From assembly GCA_013115145.1 (NCBI GenBank), contig JAAPAO010000125.1, positions 1 through 64,000 on the forward strand: a DNA stretch of 64,000 bases. Reading direction: 5' to 3'. Under the pieces are notes generated by a model that worked only from the letters and a program-made list of their open reading frames with translations, did no database searches and was not told the DNA's origin. A program made the translations under genes and the position numbers. Below are positions 23,254 through 34,810 of this stretch, piece by piece (the stretch's first letter is position 1; the number at the start of each line of letters is the position of its first letter). The DNA is from Perkinsus chesapeaki. Lineage: Eukaryota > Perkinsozoa > Perkinsida > Perkinsidae.

Positions 23254-23911
23254 TTATGGGGGATACAAGCACACGCTGGGATTTATTAGTTTCACGCAGA
23301 AGGTGCCTTGAGGGCAGTCCTGACAAGCATGCACCTGCTTAGCGCTTCTCAGTGGCTCATCGGCCGAGCCGTTCCCGTCACCTTTGATGAAGCGCAGAGG
23401 ATCTTGCAGAATTGTCCCGGAGTACTCGCGCATTGGGCTTGACCCCTGGGTGGAGCAGGACAGGCGCCTTGAGGGCATCCTGGTACACACATTACTCCTT
23501 CCAGGAAGTCGTGGAAGAGGTAATGGTCCTAGACTTTTTAATAAGCAGATAACTTTCAAAGCAAGGAAAAGATTCCGAGATTTGAGCTCACATATACGAA
23601 AAATATGTCGAGACTGCCACACGAGCAGCCCTAAATGCGCCTGTTCTTCAACACACATTTACCATCCGGCTTCGAGTAAGCCATACCTATGAGAGAATAT
23701 GAGATATAGTGTATTTGTAAGAGGATAGACGTACTTCTATTGTTAACAAAAGACTGCCTGGACCTTTCGTACCTGATGTGCGACCATCAACGAAATTGGT
23801 GCATGATAGACGGCTCAATTACCCAATCATGCCCGAATCCTTCTGGTATATCGTCTGGATAACGGCAATGCAAGAGACGATAGAGCTGAAAAGCTTCAGA
23901 GCGCCGAACAT
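23254..23911 (-). pseudogene. Cys-rich secreted protein copy with in-frame stop
   Basis: Family order is intact: leader MFGALKLFSSIVSCIAVIQT from 23911; exon with GMAYSKPDGKC (about 23690); exon CVPGCPQGACPAPPRG followed by paired Cys and donor; last exon DCPQGTFCV to VCLYPP and stop at 23254. In the GMAY exon the codon corresponding to Glu of the 32885 copy is TAG, so the GCSC element cannot be reached without a further splice or readthrough. Either a young pseudogene, a base error, or an unseen splice. Paralogs lie at 2751, 5457 and 32885. Confidence 0.6.
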
Positions 23912-24379
23912 GTCGCAAATTTGCCTATGCTGACAAGTGTGCTGACAAGTTGCCAGTGGTCGAGTCCGCTGAGTCACTGTTGAACCAACGGCGTTGGTGA
24001 CCTGCCACTGATCTTGCTTCTCCTGTGACAGCGTTCTTGTCTCCTAGATCTGTCGGAATGATGGTAGCTCGAAACTCTTGGAAATTCCAAGTTAGAATGT
24101 CGGGAATGACCACAGTACTGATGGCTAGTGTCGAAATTGCAAAACAACGTTTGGGTAGACTTCCAGAAAGAAATTTGACAGCATTACCATCATGTACTCG
24201 TCTTTGGCAATGCTCACCAAGCAGAAATATGTACTCGCGGCTCCACAGCCTAGATTTGTGGTACCTAGGGCTGTATTATGCACTCATTATCACAACCAAC
24301 CAACCTGCATCACTCTTTACGACCTTAGCGGGTCGGATGAATGCTAGTTCTCTTGATCAGCATCTTCCCGGGTTATCGA
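23912..24379. other. intergenic spacer between divergent genes
   Basis: 468 nt separating the starts of the minus-strand Cys-rich copy and the plus-strand beta-helix gene. Sequence just upstream of this Cys-rich start resembles that upstream of the 32885 copy near 33500-33620, so the duplication included 5' flank. Confidence 0.5.
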
Positions 24380-27224
24380 ATGTCTGAGCTGGAAGAGCTC
24401 GTTAGGTCAGCTCACCAGCTCATCCCCCAACGAGCGCGACGTGATTCGTTAGACGTTACTGAACAAATGAGAGAGGTAAAGAAAGATCCACCCCGGATAG
24501 CTGACTAGAGATATGTGTGCAAGTTGGACTGATCTAGTAGGTTCTGGCATTTATAGGAACAGTCTGTGGACCTGCACGTCCTAATAGCTACTCTCCAAGT
24601 ATGGATTTGAAAGTTAAGACTGAGTCGAAAGAACTACCTCAAATAAGTTTGTTGCTCTACTAACACCGCTCGAAGCCTGCTGCTCAGTTAAAAACGCGAT
24701 TACTGATGGGACTCGCGTGGTTCGCATTACAGACGAGGGTATAATAGATATGAGATCTCCTATAGTTGTCGCCCAGAGGGGGGTAAGAAAAGACAGCAAT
24801 TGTACATAACAGACATGATATGGGCATGGCCTCCTACTCAGGCATCGATCACGATTGAAGGCATCAGGCAAAGGACTATTCTGAAATGCAGTTTGGGACC
24901 AGTCCTCATGATAGCGGCGCCGCACACCAGAGTCACCCTCAAAAATTTAGTAGGTGTTCCGTTTGTTAACCCCAACATTTGATATTGCAGTTTATTATGT
25001 TCTTTTATATTATAAAATAATATAAGCACTGGTTGCCTACTAGTATAAATACTCACCGCGCTACCTGAGACTCTCCAGCGCCACTAAATTTTCCCATTCT
25101 GAATTCAACTGAGCAATACTGAATGCTTATTCAGTGAACCATCATTCAGTGCAGTACGCGACGTCTAGGAATGCGGGGTCAGAAGGAGTAAGAGGCTCGA
25201 GGAGTATAGCTCAGATCATCTTTCTGGAAGAGAAATATATGAAATTACTGTCTTAGAATTTCTCAGAATTTAGTATTGTTACATTATGATTAGGATGCGC
25301 ACTCTCCCGTGTGGTGCTCGTTTAGGTGCTGGATGGGTCACTAGGATCTGGTCGCGAGTCTTCGTACGATGTGGTTGAGTTAACAACTGGAAGGGACGAG
25401 ACTGGAACAGTCGTTGTGAAATTCGAATCGTGCCGCATCGCAAACAGTAAGTCTCTCACAATTTGAATCAAGTTAAAAATGTTATGCTGATATAAATTAT
25501 GTCACATGGGTTCGGTAGAGGTATTATGGCACATAATGCCTTTCCCGAACCTAGATTGCTCCGTAACTCCGTAGATTAACGTATTACTGAAGGGTATTAC
25601 GGCTGCCGCGTGGCTTCCTGTAGGTGCGAGGAATTTGATACGAGTTACCAGTGGAGCAGCAAGTGTGAGCTTGAGTAGGTCGCCTGTATCACCGCCTTCT
25701 TCTCCGTATTATGCTTTCCTCTTTGGTGCAGCTGAATGCGTGCTTGAGAACTGCGATAGTTGCGGCGTTCAAGCCAGCAGCAACGCGGTAGAAATCTCCC
25801 ATGCCACAAAGGTCTAGCGGATAACCTAATCCTTCCAACAGGTTTTCAGTTTGACGGACTGCATGGTGCAATCATGTCGTGGGCCGGCAGCGGTCAGTGT
25901 TGCTGGGCTGGCCAGAGCTGACCTTATTTCGACGCGCATATCAGACAGTAGCTGTAACGCGTAAGCCAAAGCACGTTTGGCTCTTTCAGGTCGAGTAGGA
26001 CTACTGGTAGAGGATACCGCCAGCTTTACTCTGAACAACTCAACAATCACCACCTGCACTCAGGGTGTCTTAGTCAACGGTGGGGCATTCAACTATCATG
26101 ACCAAAGGATTATCAAAGGCACCCAATACTGAATTTCGACGTGGTTGCGTAGCTATACATATTCAGACTCGACAATACACCTCAATAAACATGGACTATT
26201 GGTTCGTGGTGGCGCAATCATTACCGTTAAGGAGGGATGTAAGTTCGAGTCTACTTGGGTTTCGAGAGGTCGACTTATCATGGCCCGTTGCACGTGAAGT
26301 CAGTACAGTTTACGTCACACTGTAGCTTACACTTGATATGTACGACCAATGATGAGATGCCCTTCAACTGACTACCTCACGCTCATTCAAAATTTGGATG
26401 AGCATTAGGTAGTCAGTTCCTAATTCGGGTTGCTATAAAGGAGTATTTGGATCTCGAATACTTCTTCAATGAAGAATCTTCTAGTACAGGTTAGTACGCA
26501 TTAAGGCGCTGCAGTTTCCAACATTCATATCCTCACACCGTCTGCAGTCTTAACAAGACTCTTGAGAAAGCTTATGTGGTCTCCAATAGGTATTATATGC
26601 CACAACTGCGATACAGCCAGGACAACCTCCAACGACGGGTTGCAGGAAAACGTTGTAAGCGGAGACGCCTTGCCTCAGTGTCCCCCTGCTTCCTTCCAAG
26701 ACTATTAGTCAGTCAAACTACTAGCCCGTAGATAACCGACGTTGGAACTGGATCTGCAATGCTTGTGGACTATCCGCTGCCACCGGTGACACAGACGGGC
26801 GGTGCACTTATTACCGTAGGCTCATTCCCTCAACCAGCCTGCGCACAACTAGCAGTGCAGGTATTGCATATGGATAACTCTGGCCGAGCCCTGGTTGAAG
26901 CCTTCGCACATGGCTGCCAAACCCGAGGAAAGTGCCAACTTTTCGGGTGTTTGCCGATCGGCATCGAGAAACGTGGAACTAATGGCCGTGATAAGTGAAG
27001 CGGGCCCTCGAGAGATCATTCAAAAAGCCTCTAATATTTGTCTTGGGTTTAGAGACCAACCTAGCTGAGTTAATCAAATTGTGTACTTTGCATTATTGCG
27101 GTTTCGCTCATGCTGGCAAGAGCCGATAAGCAATAGGTTCGGAATTTATCGCCGGGTGATACAGGAAGTAAGTTGGAACATTTACCTGGAGCCACCACTG
27201 GTCTAGTCGTATGTTAAGAAGTAG
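24380..27224 (+). CDS. right-handed beta-helix protein
   Basis: Supported exons: 24380-24475 (start MSELEELVRSAHQLIPQRAR), 24557-24598, 24648-24782, 24842 to about 24973, 25326-25446, 25624-25811, 25842-25953, 25990-26079, 26167-26238, then unresolved exons, then 26732-26860, 26901-27046, 27137-27167 and 27207-27224. The middle is a ladder of short beta turns such as GLLVEDTASFTLNNSTI, GVLVNDSTIHLNKH and GLLVRGGAIITV, typical of parallel beta-helix (PbH1) repeats. No signal peptide, so probably cytosolic or nuclear. Substrate or partner unknown. The stop is 11 nt before the kinesin start. Exons in 26239-26731 are not solved; a hairpin at 26366-26418 lies there. Confidence 0.6.
25509..25551. 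repeat. two-step stem-loop in an intron
   Basis: Arms GGTTCGG/CCGAACC and inner arms AGGTATTATG/CATAATGCCT, nested with small bulges, in the 177-nt intron between 25446 and 25624 of the beta-helix gene. Confidence 0.85.
26366..26418. repeat. nested inverted repeat in the beta-helix gene
   Basis: Outer arms of 12 bp (26366-26377 with 26407-26418) and inner 6-bp arms GCTCAT/ATGAGC. It falls in the unresolved 26239-26731 part of the beta-helix gene, probably in an intron. Confidence 0.85.
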
Positions 27225-27235
27225 ACTATTTGCTC

Positions 27236-30200
27236 ATGTCACGACGACCCGGCAAATCGTTTGCACAAGGCAACTCAGGAGATCAATTGAGAGATGACAG
27301 CGACAACATATCACTCCCTCAAGTACGTCGTAAAGCTCGGAGAGGCCCGCTACCGTGAACCAAGCATTATGAGCTTGAAGCTTCGTGTTGTGCCTCTTCG
27401 TCCTGTGTACGAGTCTGGATGACGTATGACCTTAACTGCACCTAGAGTCCTATACAACCTGCCAAGACGTGATATTATATTCTTATTTGGCAGGCTGCAG
27501 TTAGCTGCTACTCCGCATGTGAAGTTTACCTCAGATGCCTAGAGACTCTACCACTGGGAGAGCCAGGCAACAGCTGCTTGCGGAGCTAGGGTTCACTGGA
27601 CAATCAGCCTTCACTGACCTTGTGAACGACGATCCAGAACTCCTCCTCGCTTCGGGCGCCTCATCGGCTGCTATTATCGACCGGTACTGAAGTCTGATCC
27701 ATATGACTTACAAAACATTGATACTAATCGATTTGATAGATATCGAGTCATTGAGAAAAAGCTCCGCGAGAAAGAGAGGGAAGTGGACAACTTACGGGCG
27801 GACAACGGACATCTGAGGACGGAGGTCAGTAGATGGTGGGGTTTCCCGAACCGCCGTTCCTCCCAGCTCGCAAACACAGCCGGTCCTCCATCTCGTAGCT
27901 CTGATAATAGAGCTCTGATAAAAACACAGATGGGGCTTCTCAAGTAAGGTTTGTAACAGGAGCTTTGGGGCCGCCTTAGGCGCTAGCAGTGTCCTAGCCA
28001 TCCATTATACTTCGTCAGGCGTGAAATCGTTTCCCAGCGAGAGGCGATTGCTCAGATGAGCTGGAAGGAACAGTGGATGCAGAATTGCATACAATGGTGA
28101 GCATACTTTACTTCAGTGACATCTGTGTGCTTATGTTACATTAGCACGTAGCATTATAAATTCACGCTCAAGTTATTACAAGTTCTACAATTCACAACTC
28201 CTAAATGACCTTCTTCAGGTATTCAGCAAAGTCTGGGTTAGGGCTTCCAAAAGAGCTGGTGAATATGCCGGCCAGAGAGGCAAAACCAGCATCAACTTCA
28301 TTCGCCGAGGTGAAAGCTCACACGCCACGAGCTGTGGCCGGGCCACAGCCGCACAGCTTCTCCGACGCTGTTGCATTCGCTCTCGGCCCCACATCAATAA
28401 TTGCCACTGTTCCTCGAGTAGATGGGGAGTCTGGATCAGCTTCTCCAAGAGACACATACTCATTAACTTGTTTGGCTGCTAACATCCTGTCATATTAGGT
28501 AGATAAGGACATTGCCGAGATTGAGGCAATCTACCGGCAGAGGAAACTAGACCAGACACATGGAGGACAGCCGGCAGAAACTCTCAACCGTCAAGAAGGC
28601 CGGGTAGAAATGACTTCTGTGCACGACGGTCTTGGTATAGCACACCACACTGTATACGCTGCGCTTAATAGAAGATGCTCACTTAACTTGTTTTGAGGAA
28701 TGACCAAGGATGTGAATCTTGTAGGCTCGATCGAGTGTGGCTTCTAGTGACGCCCGAGGGGACGAACCGGACGAGGGCTCAAAAGTTAGGAAGCTCACCG
28801 AGAAGTACAAGGTGAAAAGGGGGACTCTGATTTCCGTTCGGAGCTTATTTTCCATGCAAAGGCTATGTTGGCTCAGAACCTTCGAAGGCTGTATAATAAG
28901 GCCCTGGAGGACCTCGAGCAAGCTACACGTGCTACTCCATCCCAGACGGTACATGGTGACCATATGAACACTATGACGTTCACAAGACAGGCTAGGTCTG
29001 ATCTCCAAGTGCGATAAAGACAGCTTCTTCTGTGGCATATGATAGAAAAGAGCATTTTGCCTTCTAGGCTTTGAAGAAGGTGGTCACCGCTGAGCTAGCA
29101 AACACATATGCATTCCTTGAGAAACGGTGCCAAAAGATCGAGACTGCTGCAGACGACCGAGTAAAAGCTGGTATCTATAGATATAGGCTATATCATATAG
29201 TCTCTCGCGCAGCGTCGCCTGGCTCTTTTCGGAGAATACAGTTACATAATCGAACCAGGTAACGCGATTGCTAGCTAAGCTAGCAGAGGAGTCGAAACGA
29301 CGGCGAGAGTTACATAATAAAGTTCAGGAGCTACGTGGAAATATCAGGGTCTTTGTTCGTGTGAGGCATCTCCCATAGCTGCGTCAGAGGACACAGGAGA
29401 TCCACAGGTGCGCCCTCTATTGGAGAGGGAGAAGGATGGGAGTTGCACTAGCTGTCCTGATATTGACACTGTACAAATATTCAATCATGATATGGGCACC
29501 GCGAAGAAGTGGGAGTTTGATAGGGTATTCAATGACAAAGCTGGCCAGGTGGGTTACTCAACGTGATGGATGACTCGTGACTGTACGATGCGACAGAGCC
29601 TTCTGGCACAGTGTGTGGATTTCAGGCCGATGTATTCTCTGAGGTGAAGCCATTGGTTGTTTCTGCCATGGATGGGTACAATGTCTGCATTTTCGCTTAC
29701 GGGCAGACTGGCAGCGGCAAAACTCACACAATGCAGGTAGAGGGAGTAAAGGCTGTAGAACAACATATTGGTTGAATACCATCGCAACTCAGGGCACACC
29801 TGAGCAGCCAGGACTGTACCAGAGGACGATCGCTGAGCTTTTCGAGGTTACGACTAGCAGGCGATGATTGTAGCCTAAGAGTTGACCTTACACAGGTTGT
29901 CAAAAGCAGACGAGATGCCTGGACGTATAGATTGTCCGCATCGGTCATCGAAATATACAATGAAGAGATACGTGATTTGCTAGTCGAGAGTAGCAATAAA
30001 GGAAATTTCAAGCCCAAAGTGAGAGATTCAATCATGCAGTAGATTGAGAAAGCGAGCCGAAGTGAGCTGTGACAAATGAGCCTGGCCCGATTCGAACGGA
30101 CAACCGTCTGATCTGGAGTCAGATGCTCTACCGTTGAGCCACAAGCCCAATTAAATTTTAGCTTTTCCGTTGGGTTTCGCCTGCAGGCAAACTCGACTAC

Positions 30201-30972
30201 AGGTTCAGCTCACTTCTTCCGCTGAAGGGCCTGTAAGCCATATCCCTGGTCTCACATGGTTATCAGTAATTTCTCCAGAAGACGTTCACACGATACTCCA
30301 AAAAGGTTACTGCGCTGTTGTTGAAGCGATTGAAAACCTCTCAGGTTGGGAAGCTAGGGCTGTTGGCTCAACTAACATGAATGAGCAGTCGTCAAGATCA
30401 CACATGATAGTATCGATCCGAGCAGACATAGGCACTCCTGGGGGCGAGAAATTATCCTCCAAAATTAACTTGGTGGATCTTGCAGGAAGCGAACGCCTGC
30501 GGAAGAGCGGTGAGCCGGCAGGCCGCCGCTGATGTTGCCCTTATAAGCCCGTGCTGAGCTGCTCGTTCCGTCGAAGGGCTAATATTTCTCAGGGGCGACA
30601 GGACAGCGACAAAAAGAAGCCGTGGCAATTAATAAATCCCTGAGCGCTCTTGGGGACGTGATCAGCGCTCGGGTCACGAAAACCCAACACGTTCCGTACA
30701 GGTATAAATTGAATCACGCTTCACATCATCGCCAGGTTTCAGGAATTCAGTGCTGACCTCGGTCTTGAGTGAGAGCCTTGGAGGTGATTCCAAGACGGTC
30801 ATGCTCCTCCAGATAGACCCTTCGCTTGTATGCACTCGGGGCTAATACCCCTATGTCTCAGCGACTTCTTTAGAACTCGTTCGATGAGTCCAGCAATTCC
30901 CTTAATTTCGGCTCTCGAGTGAGCGCAGTGGAGATGAAGATCGTTGACCCTCGCAAAAAGCTGAGCTCATGA
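27236..30972 (+). CDS. kinesin-14, C-terminal motor, 19 exons
   Basis: Exons keep phase throughout: 27236-27354, 27525-27683, 27740-27824, 27867-27943, 28019-28096, 28219-28309, 28499-28603, 28725-28811, 28862-29008, 29068-29160, 29259-29360, 29408-29548, 29626-29736, 29793-29846, 29896-30018, 30203-30509, 30593-30701, 30743-30827, 30874-30972, about 723 residues. Basic N-terminal tail, then coiled coil ([20 protein letters not shown] and later), then the kinesin-14 neck [19 protein letters not shown]. Motor motifs: P-loop [13 protein letters not shown], switch [11 protein letters not shown], switch [14 protein letters not shown], and [11 protein letters not shown]. Known: kinesin-14s are minus-end-directed, working in spindles or bundling. 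No motor residues appear lost. Intron 15 contains tRNA-Trp antisense. Confidence 0.93.
27458..27494. repeat. stem-loop in kinesin intron 1
   Basis: CCTGCCAA (27458-27465) pairs with TTGGCAGG (27487-27494) in the 170-nt first intron of the kinesin gene. Confidence 0.75.
28331..28349. repeat. 9-bp-arm hairpin in kinesin intron 6
   Basis: GCTGTGGCC and its complement around one G, in the 189-nt intron 28310-28498. This intron is open in frame until a TAG at its last codon, so retention would truncate the protein. Confidence 0.85.
30077..30148 (-). tRNA. tRNA-Trp (CCA anticodon)
   Basis: 72-nt cloverleaf on the minus strand: acceptor GGGCTTG pairs with CAGGCTC (two G-T pairs), discriminator A, D arm GGCTCAACGGTAGAGC, anticodon stem TCTGA/TCAGA with loop CTCCAGA (anticodon CCA), and T arm GTCCG-TTCGAAT-CGGGC. 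It lies inside intron 15 (30019-30202) of the plus-strand kinesin gene, antisense to it. Confidence 0.93.
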
Positions 30973-32884
30973 TACATGCGGTTGCTCAGCCAGTCTTGAT
31001 GAAGATTCTTACGACGCAAGTCTTGCGTTCGGTCAATATTCATTGCTGAACATTCAAGCATTCACTTTCTACTGCGTAGAGGAGCCTGGCAAGCTTTGGG
31101 AGCGGAGTGGTATTCCTACCCACCCCTACGTGATATATCTGCGACGCGTTTGCATGCACAGCTCGTTGCTTTTCCTCATTGGAGCCCATTTGTCTTAGTT
31201 CCCTACTCACACTTTTTCTCACTAGTACGGCGGAGCAACCAAGAAGCTGCGTGGCACGCAGTGCGTGCCCGCCACGCCGTGAGGCCACAGTACGTATGGC
31301 CTCGTGCTACTTTTATACCTCTAATGCATGTCAAGCATTGAGGGGGGGGGTACGCTTCAGTTCTTTAAAAATCTGACGGATTCAATCCGGTCATTGCCGA
31401 GCGACTAGTGAAAGCCTTTAATAAGCTCTTCCAGATTTCGGCATGATACAACCGACTGGAGGCGCTAAGTGCACAAACTTTGCACAAGGCTTATAATAAA
31501 CTTGGTTAAATGAAGGACTGCCCTTCTAAGTTGCACCCTCTGGGAGCGAGAAGCGTTTTTTCCAATGGCATATTTCCGGTCAGCATATTTAAAACTACAA
31601 GTAGAAGACTGGCATTTCTATTACCAGAAGCAATTCCACATCGACGGTGCTACACAGTGTGGCCCACACTCTTCACACTGGCCTGAACAGTTACATGACT
31701 GTTACATGTAACAGTTACTCCACTTCACAGTTATACAGGAATCGATAGTCGCTTACTGCACACTGTGCAGTGCACAGTTCACACTGGAGACCAAGCATCG
31801 GCGACCCGCAAGCGGAATGACGGAACGAGTTGCATTGGCGGTCTCGACGGCTGCGCCTGTCGGGCAAGTTGTCAGTGACAACTTATGAATGGAAGGAGGG
31901 GTTGTAAAAGGAATACAAAACATCGTTGATGAACACTACGTTTTCAACCAAGGCAGGATCGCTCCGAGGCTGCCTTAGTGGCCTGCCGCTACGGAGTTCT
32001 CCTTGTCATTGCTCATTCTCTTCGTTGTCTCGCTCGTTCTCATTGGCTAAATGCCGGAGGTGAAGAACTAATTCAATGGGCTCCTCTACGGCGGTGACTT
32101 AGTGTCTTCGAACTGGCAGTAGTTGCAGACAGGACAATGGCTAAGCAAACCCCGCTTGATGTTCAAACCTTGCAAACGGCCTGTGTGTGAGTTCATAGCT
32201 CAACGCCAAAAGTGGCTTCGTTAGACTATCAATTCTAATTTGCGTGCGACTTTCGGGATAGTTTAATACCTATAGTATAGGTCCTATACCGTTTTTGTCA
32301 CTGTCTGGTTCAACGAGAAGAGTGTAGCTGGTGTTGAGATGTCTTAATGTTCGTAGCAGAACGCCTGTGATAAAGTGGATCCTGCAAAGATTCTTGCTTC
32401 CCCGGGAGATCGCGCAGTCTTGCTCGCTGGTCGTGTGACACGACTCGTCACGAGACACGAGGGCTGATAGTATGCAAATTCTTATGAGGATATTCACATA
32501 TCATAGAGTGCTGGCTATGAGGCTAATCATAGTGACCCGATATTATGTTGAACTGCACACAAGACGATACTCCTCAAGAGACTATTCTCGGTGAACCATT
32601 TACTAGTGAAAATGAGCTAATACAGCAGCTGTAGCTGACTGCACAGGGTTAGCTGAAATACGATTAAAGATCCTTCGCTTCGCATAGTATCATACTATTA
32701 GTATGGGACGTTCGCCCTCGTTAGTCCACATACTGAGCACACCAAATAGAGTTCTAAGACTAATAGGAGAGAGTCAATAACAGAAGAATAAAGAGGATAA
32801 TGAGTGGGAGAAAAATGAGGATCGACTGTTCGCACTTCTTGAGTGATGAGGCACTCACTAGGACCCTCTCATGTAAAATCCAAG
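30973..32884. other. intergenic region
   Basis: No supported gene in 1.9 kb. Contains an 18-bp perfect palindrome at 31698-31715 inside a patch rich in CACACTG, CACAGT and AACAGTTA words (about 31640-31800), plus short open frames without exon character. Confidence 0.5.
31698..31715. repeat. 18-bp perfect palindrome
   Basis: ACTGTTACATGTAACAGT reads the same on both strands. It lies in a local cluster of ACAGTTA and CACACTG words. Confidence 0.9.
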
Positions 32885-33514
32885 TCATGGACTATACAAG
32901 CATATGTTCGGAGGTATTAGGTCTTTGGTACAATAGCTTCCGTTCGGGCAGTCCTAAATCCAGCCACTCTGCAGGCTAGAGCGGCAGAGTTACCTTTAAC
33001 GAGTAGCAGGGCATGACACATGATTTCCATTCCTGTGAACCCATGCAGGTGGCTTTGCCGACTGGTGGGGGAATGCACGCACTTGTAGAGCATCCTGGTA
33101 CGCACATCACACCTCTGAGTTTATGCCACCAGAGGGTTCTCTCCTAACATAGTCAGAGATGCTTGAAACCATTTGAAATCCGTGGGACCAGCTTACGATG
33201 TAATAGACCAAGTTAAGTTTGCCACTGCACGAGCAGCCTTCAACCTTCGTTCCACGGCCCAATTTACATTTGCCATTTGGTCTCTTGTAGGCCATACCTA
33301 CTTCCAAGAGTCATAAAATGTCAAAAGCTGGACTTACTCTCATTATTAGCAGCATACTCTCCGGTCACCATGAACCTGATTGAGACACTTAATGAAATGC
33401 GGGCCATAACAGACCGCTGGCTTACTCAGACTCGCCTGAATCCACCTGGTACATCAACTGGGTAACGGCCGTGCATGCGACTATAACAGTCAACAGATTC
33501 AGAACTCGGAACAT
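32885..33514 (-). CDS. Cys-rich secreted protein, intact copy
   Basis: The cleanest member of the four-copy family. Exon 1 starts at 33514 with signal peptide MFRVLNLLTVIVACTAVTQ and a downstream LMYQVDSGES. Exon 2 reads through VSIRFMVTGEYAANNE. Exon 3 carries SMAYKRPNGKCKLGRG and GCSC. Exon 4 reads GVMCVPGCSTSACIPPPVGK with further C-x-C spacing and a VMPC motif. The last exon is DCPNGSYCT to NICLYSP and stop at 32885. Introns are 38-50 nt with GT-AG borders. Inferred: exported protein, perhaps for a host or environment interface. No known domain recognised. Confidence 0.75.
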
Positions 33515-34810
33515 GCTGCAACTCGAGCGATGCTGACCGAGGGCAAAGTATTCAGTGGCGTCTCGCCTATGGTGACTCCCCATTGGTGACATCTCCTCTG
33601 TGACCGGGTTCCTGTCTTCTCCTGTCGCTTGTCAACTGGAGCCCCACTACTACTGGGTCAGTATTGCTGACTCAGTACCCCAGTCTCAAAGGATGAGAGT
33701 TCTTCTTTTGCTGGGAATTCAGTTCCTAGTCAAAGCAGGGAATGCTTGGCTTCCAAAACTTGAGAACCGAACAAACAACCCTTGAGTTGAGGTTAACACA
33801 GCCTCACGATAGTAAAGTTGCAGCTTGCAACACGACTCATCATCGCTAAGCAGTAAGGGTGTATGACATGGATAAACATGGAGACTCCATGATGGAGTAT
33901 AAATATTATTATTTAGAGCACCCTGGTGCAATCTGGACAGAACCTACAAAGACGAGCGCGAGACAGAACATCGCCATTGCCTCAAGCTCTCCGAGTCCCA
34001 GCCTGCCATTCGCCTTCTGCCAGAAATCTTCTGGTGCTGACTCCAGGTTCAAGCCCCTCACACTGAGTGAAACCACTCATCACATTGAGAGGGAAGGATG
34101 GTTCTTTTAGAACGCTTCATGAGGCCGTGAATACTTCTTCGCTCCAACTTGGGTCTTCCCAAGTCTCACCCTGCGACATCCAATGAGGATTCTGCCTGGG
34201 GAGCTCCATTGCTCGTGGCATATTAGGCAGCTCCTCGTCCAGTGACTGGACTCCAGTCCTATGAGAGGACTCCTCCCGCCTCCCGATTTATCTGCAAGTC
34301 ATACTTGCCACTCGCAAGTTGCGGGCTGCACGGAGTTCGAGTACGAATTCGTTTGCGGATTTGATTAGATGACTCGGCAAACCCTTTCTCTTCAAGTTTT
34401 TGTATGGTCTTTCAAGGCAAGATTCCGTCCTTTGCATCCGCCGCGGCCCGCGGATGATCGGCGTCAACTATGTCGACAGCTCAGCTGTGACAGCTGCCGC
34501 ACACCTGTAGCAGGTACTGTATACTATACGGTATAGTCTATACCTCCATGTGCGAGACGCTCCGTGGGAACCCCCGGACCGAACCCATGGAAGTGATAGA
34601 CAATGGTAACTGTCCATTAACTGTGTACCAAGCCGAAATGCAGAAATGCTGTGTTTCTCTCAGTGTGACAGTGGAATGTGTAACAGTGTGAATTCCGCAC
34701 ACATTTAAGGGCGAGCGATATGATTCTTGTGGGTCACCGGGCGCATGATAAAAAGCGCTCGCCACAAAATTAACTTACCGTGGAGATGTCGTGCGTACTA
34801 TGCTTTCCAG
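33515..34810. other. intergenic region
   Basis: No supported gene in 1.3 kb. The first about 120 bp resemble the flank upstream of the Cys-rich copy at 23254-23911. An open frame at 33859-34110 lacks splice context. Confidence 0.45.

Noticed and set aside
29340-29410. Frameshift at the start of the kinesin motor
   Set aside because: The reading RVRHLP then stop looked like a lost base, but a 47-nt GT-AG intron (29361-29407) restores VFVRVRPLLE in phase.
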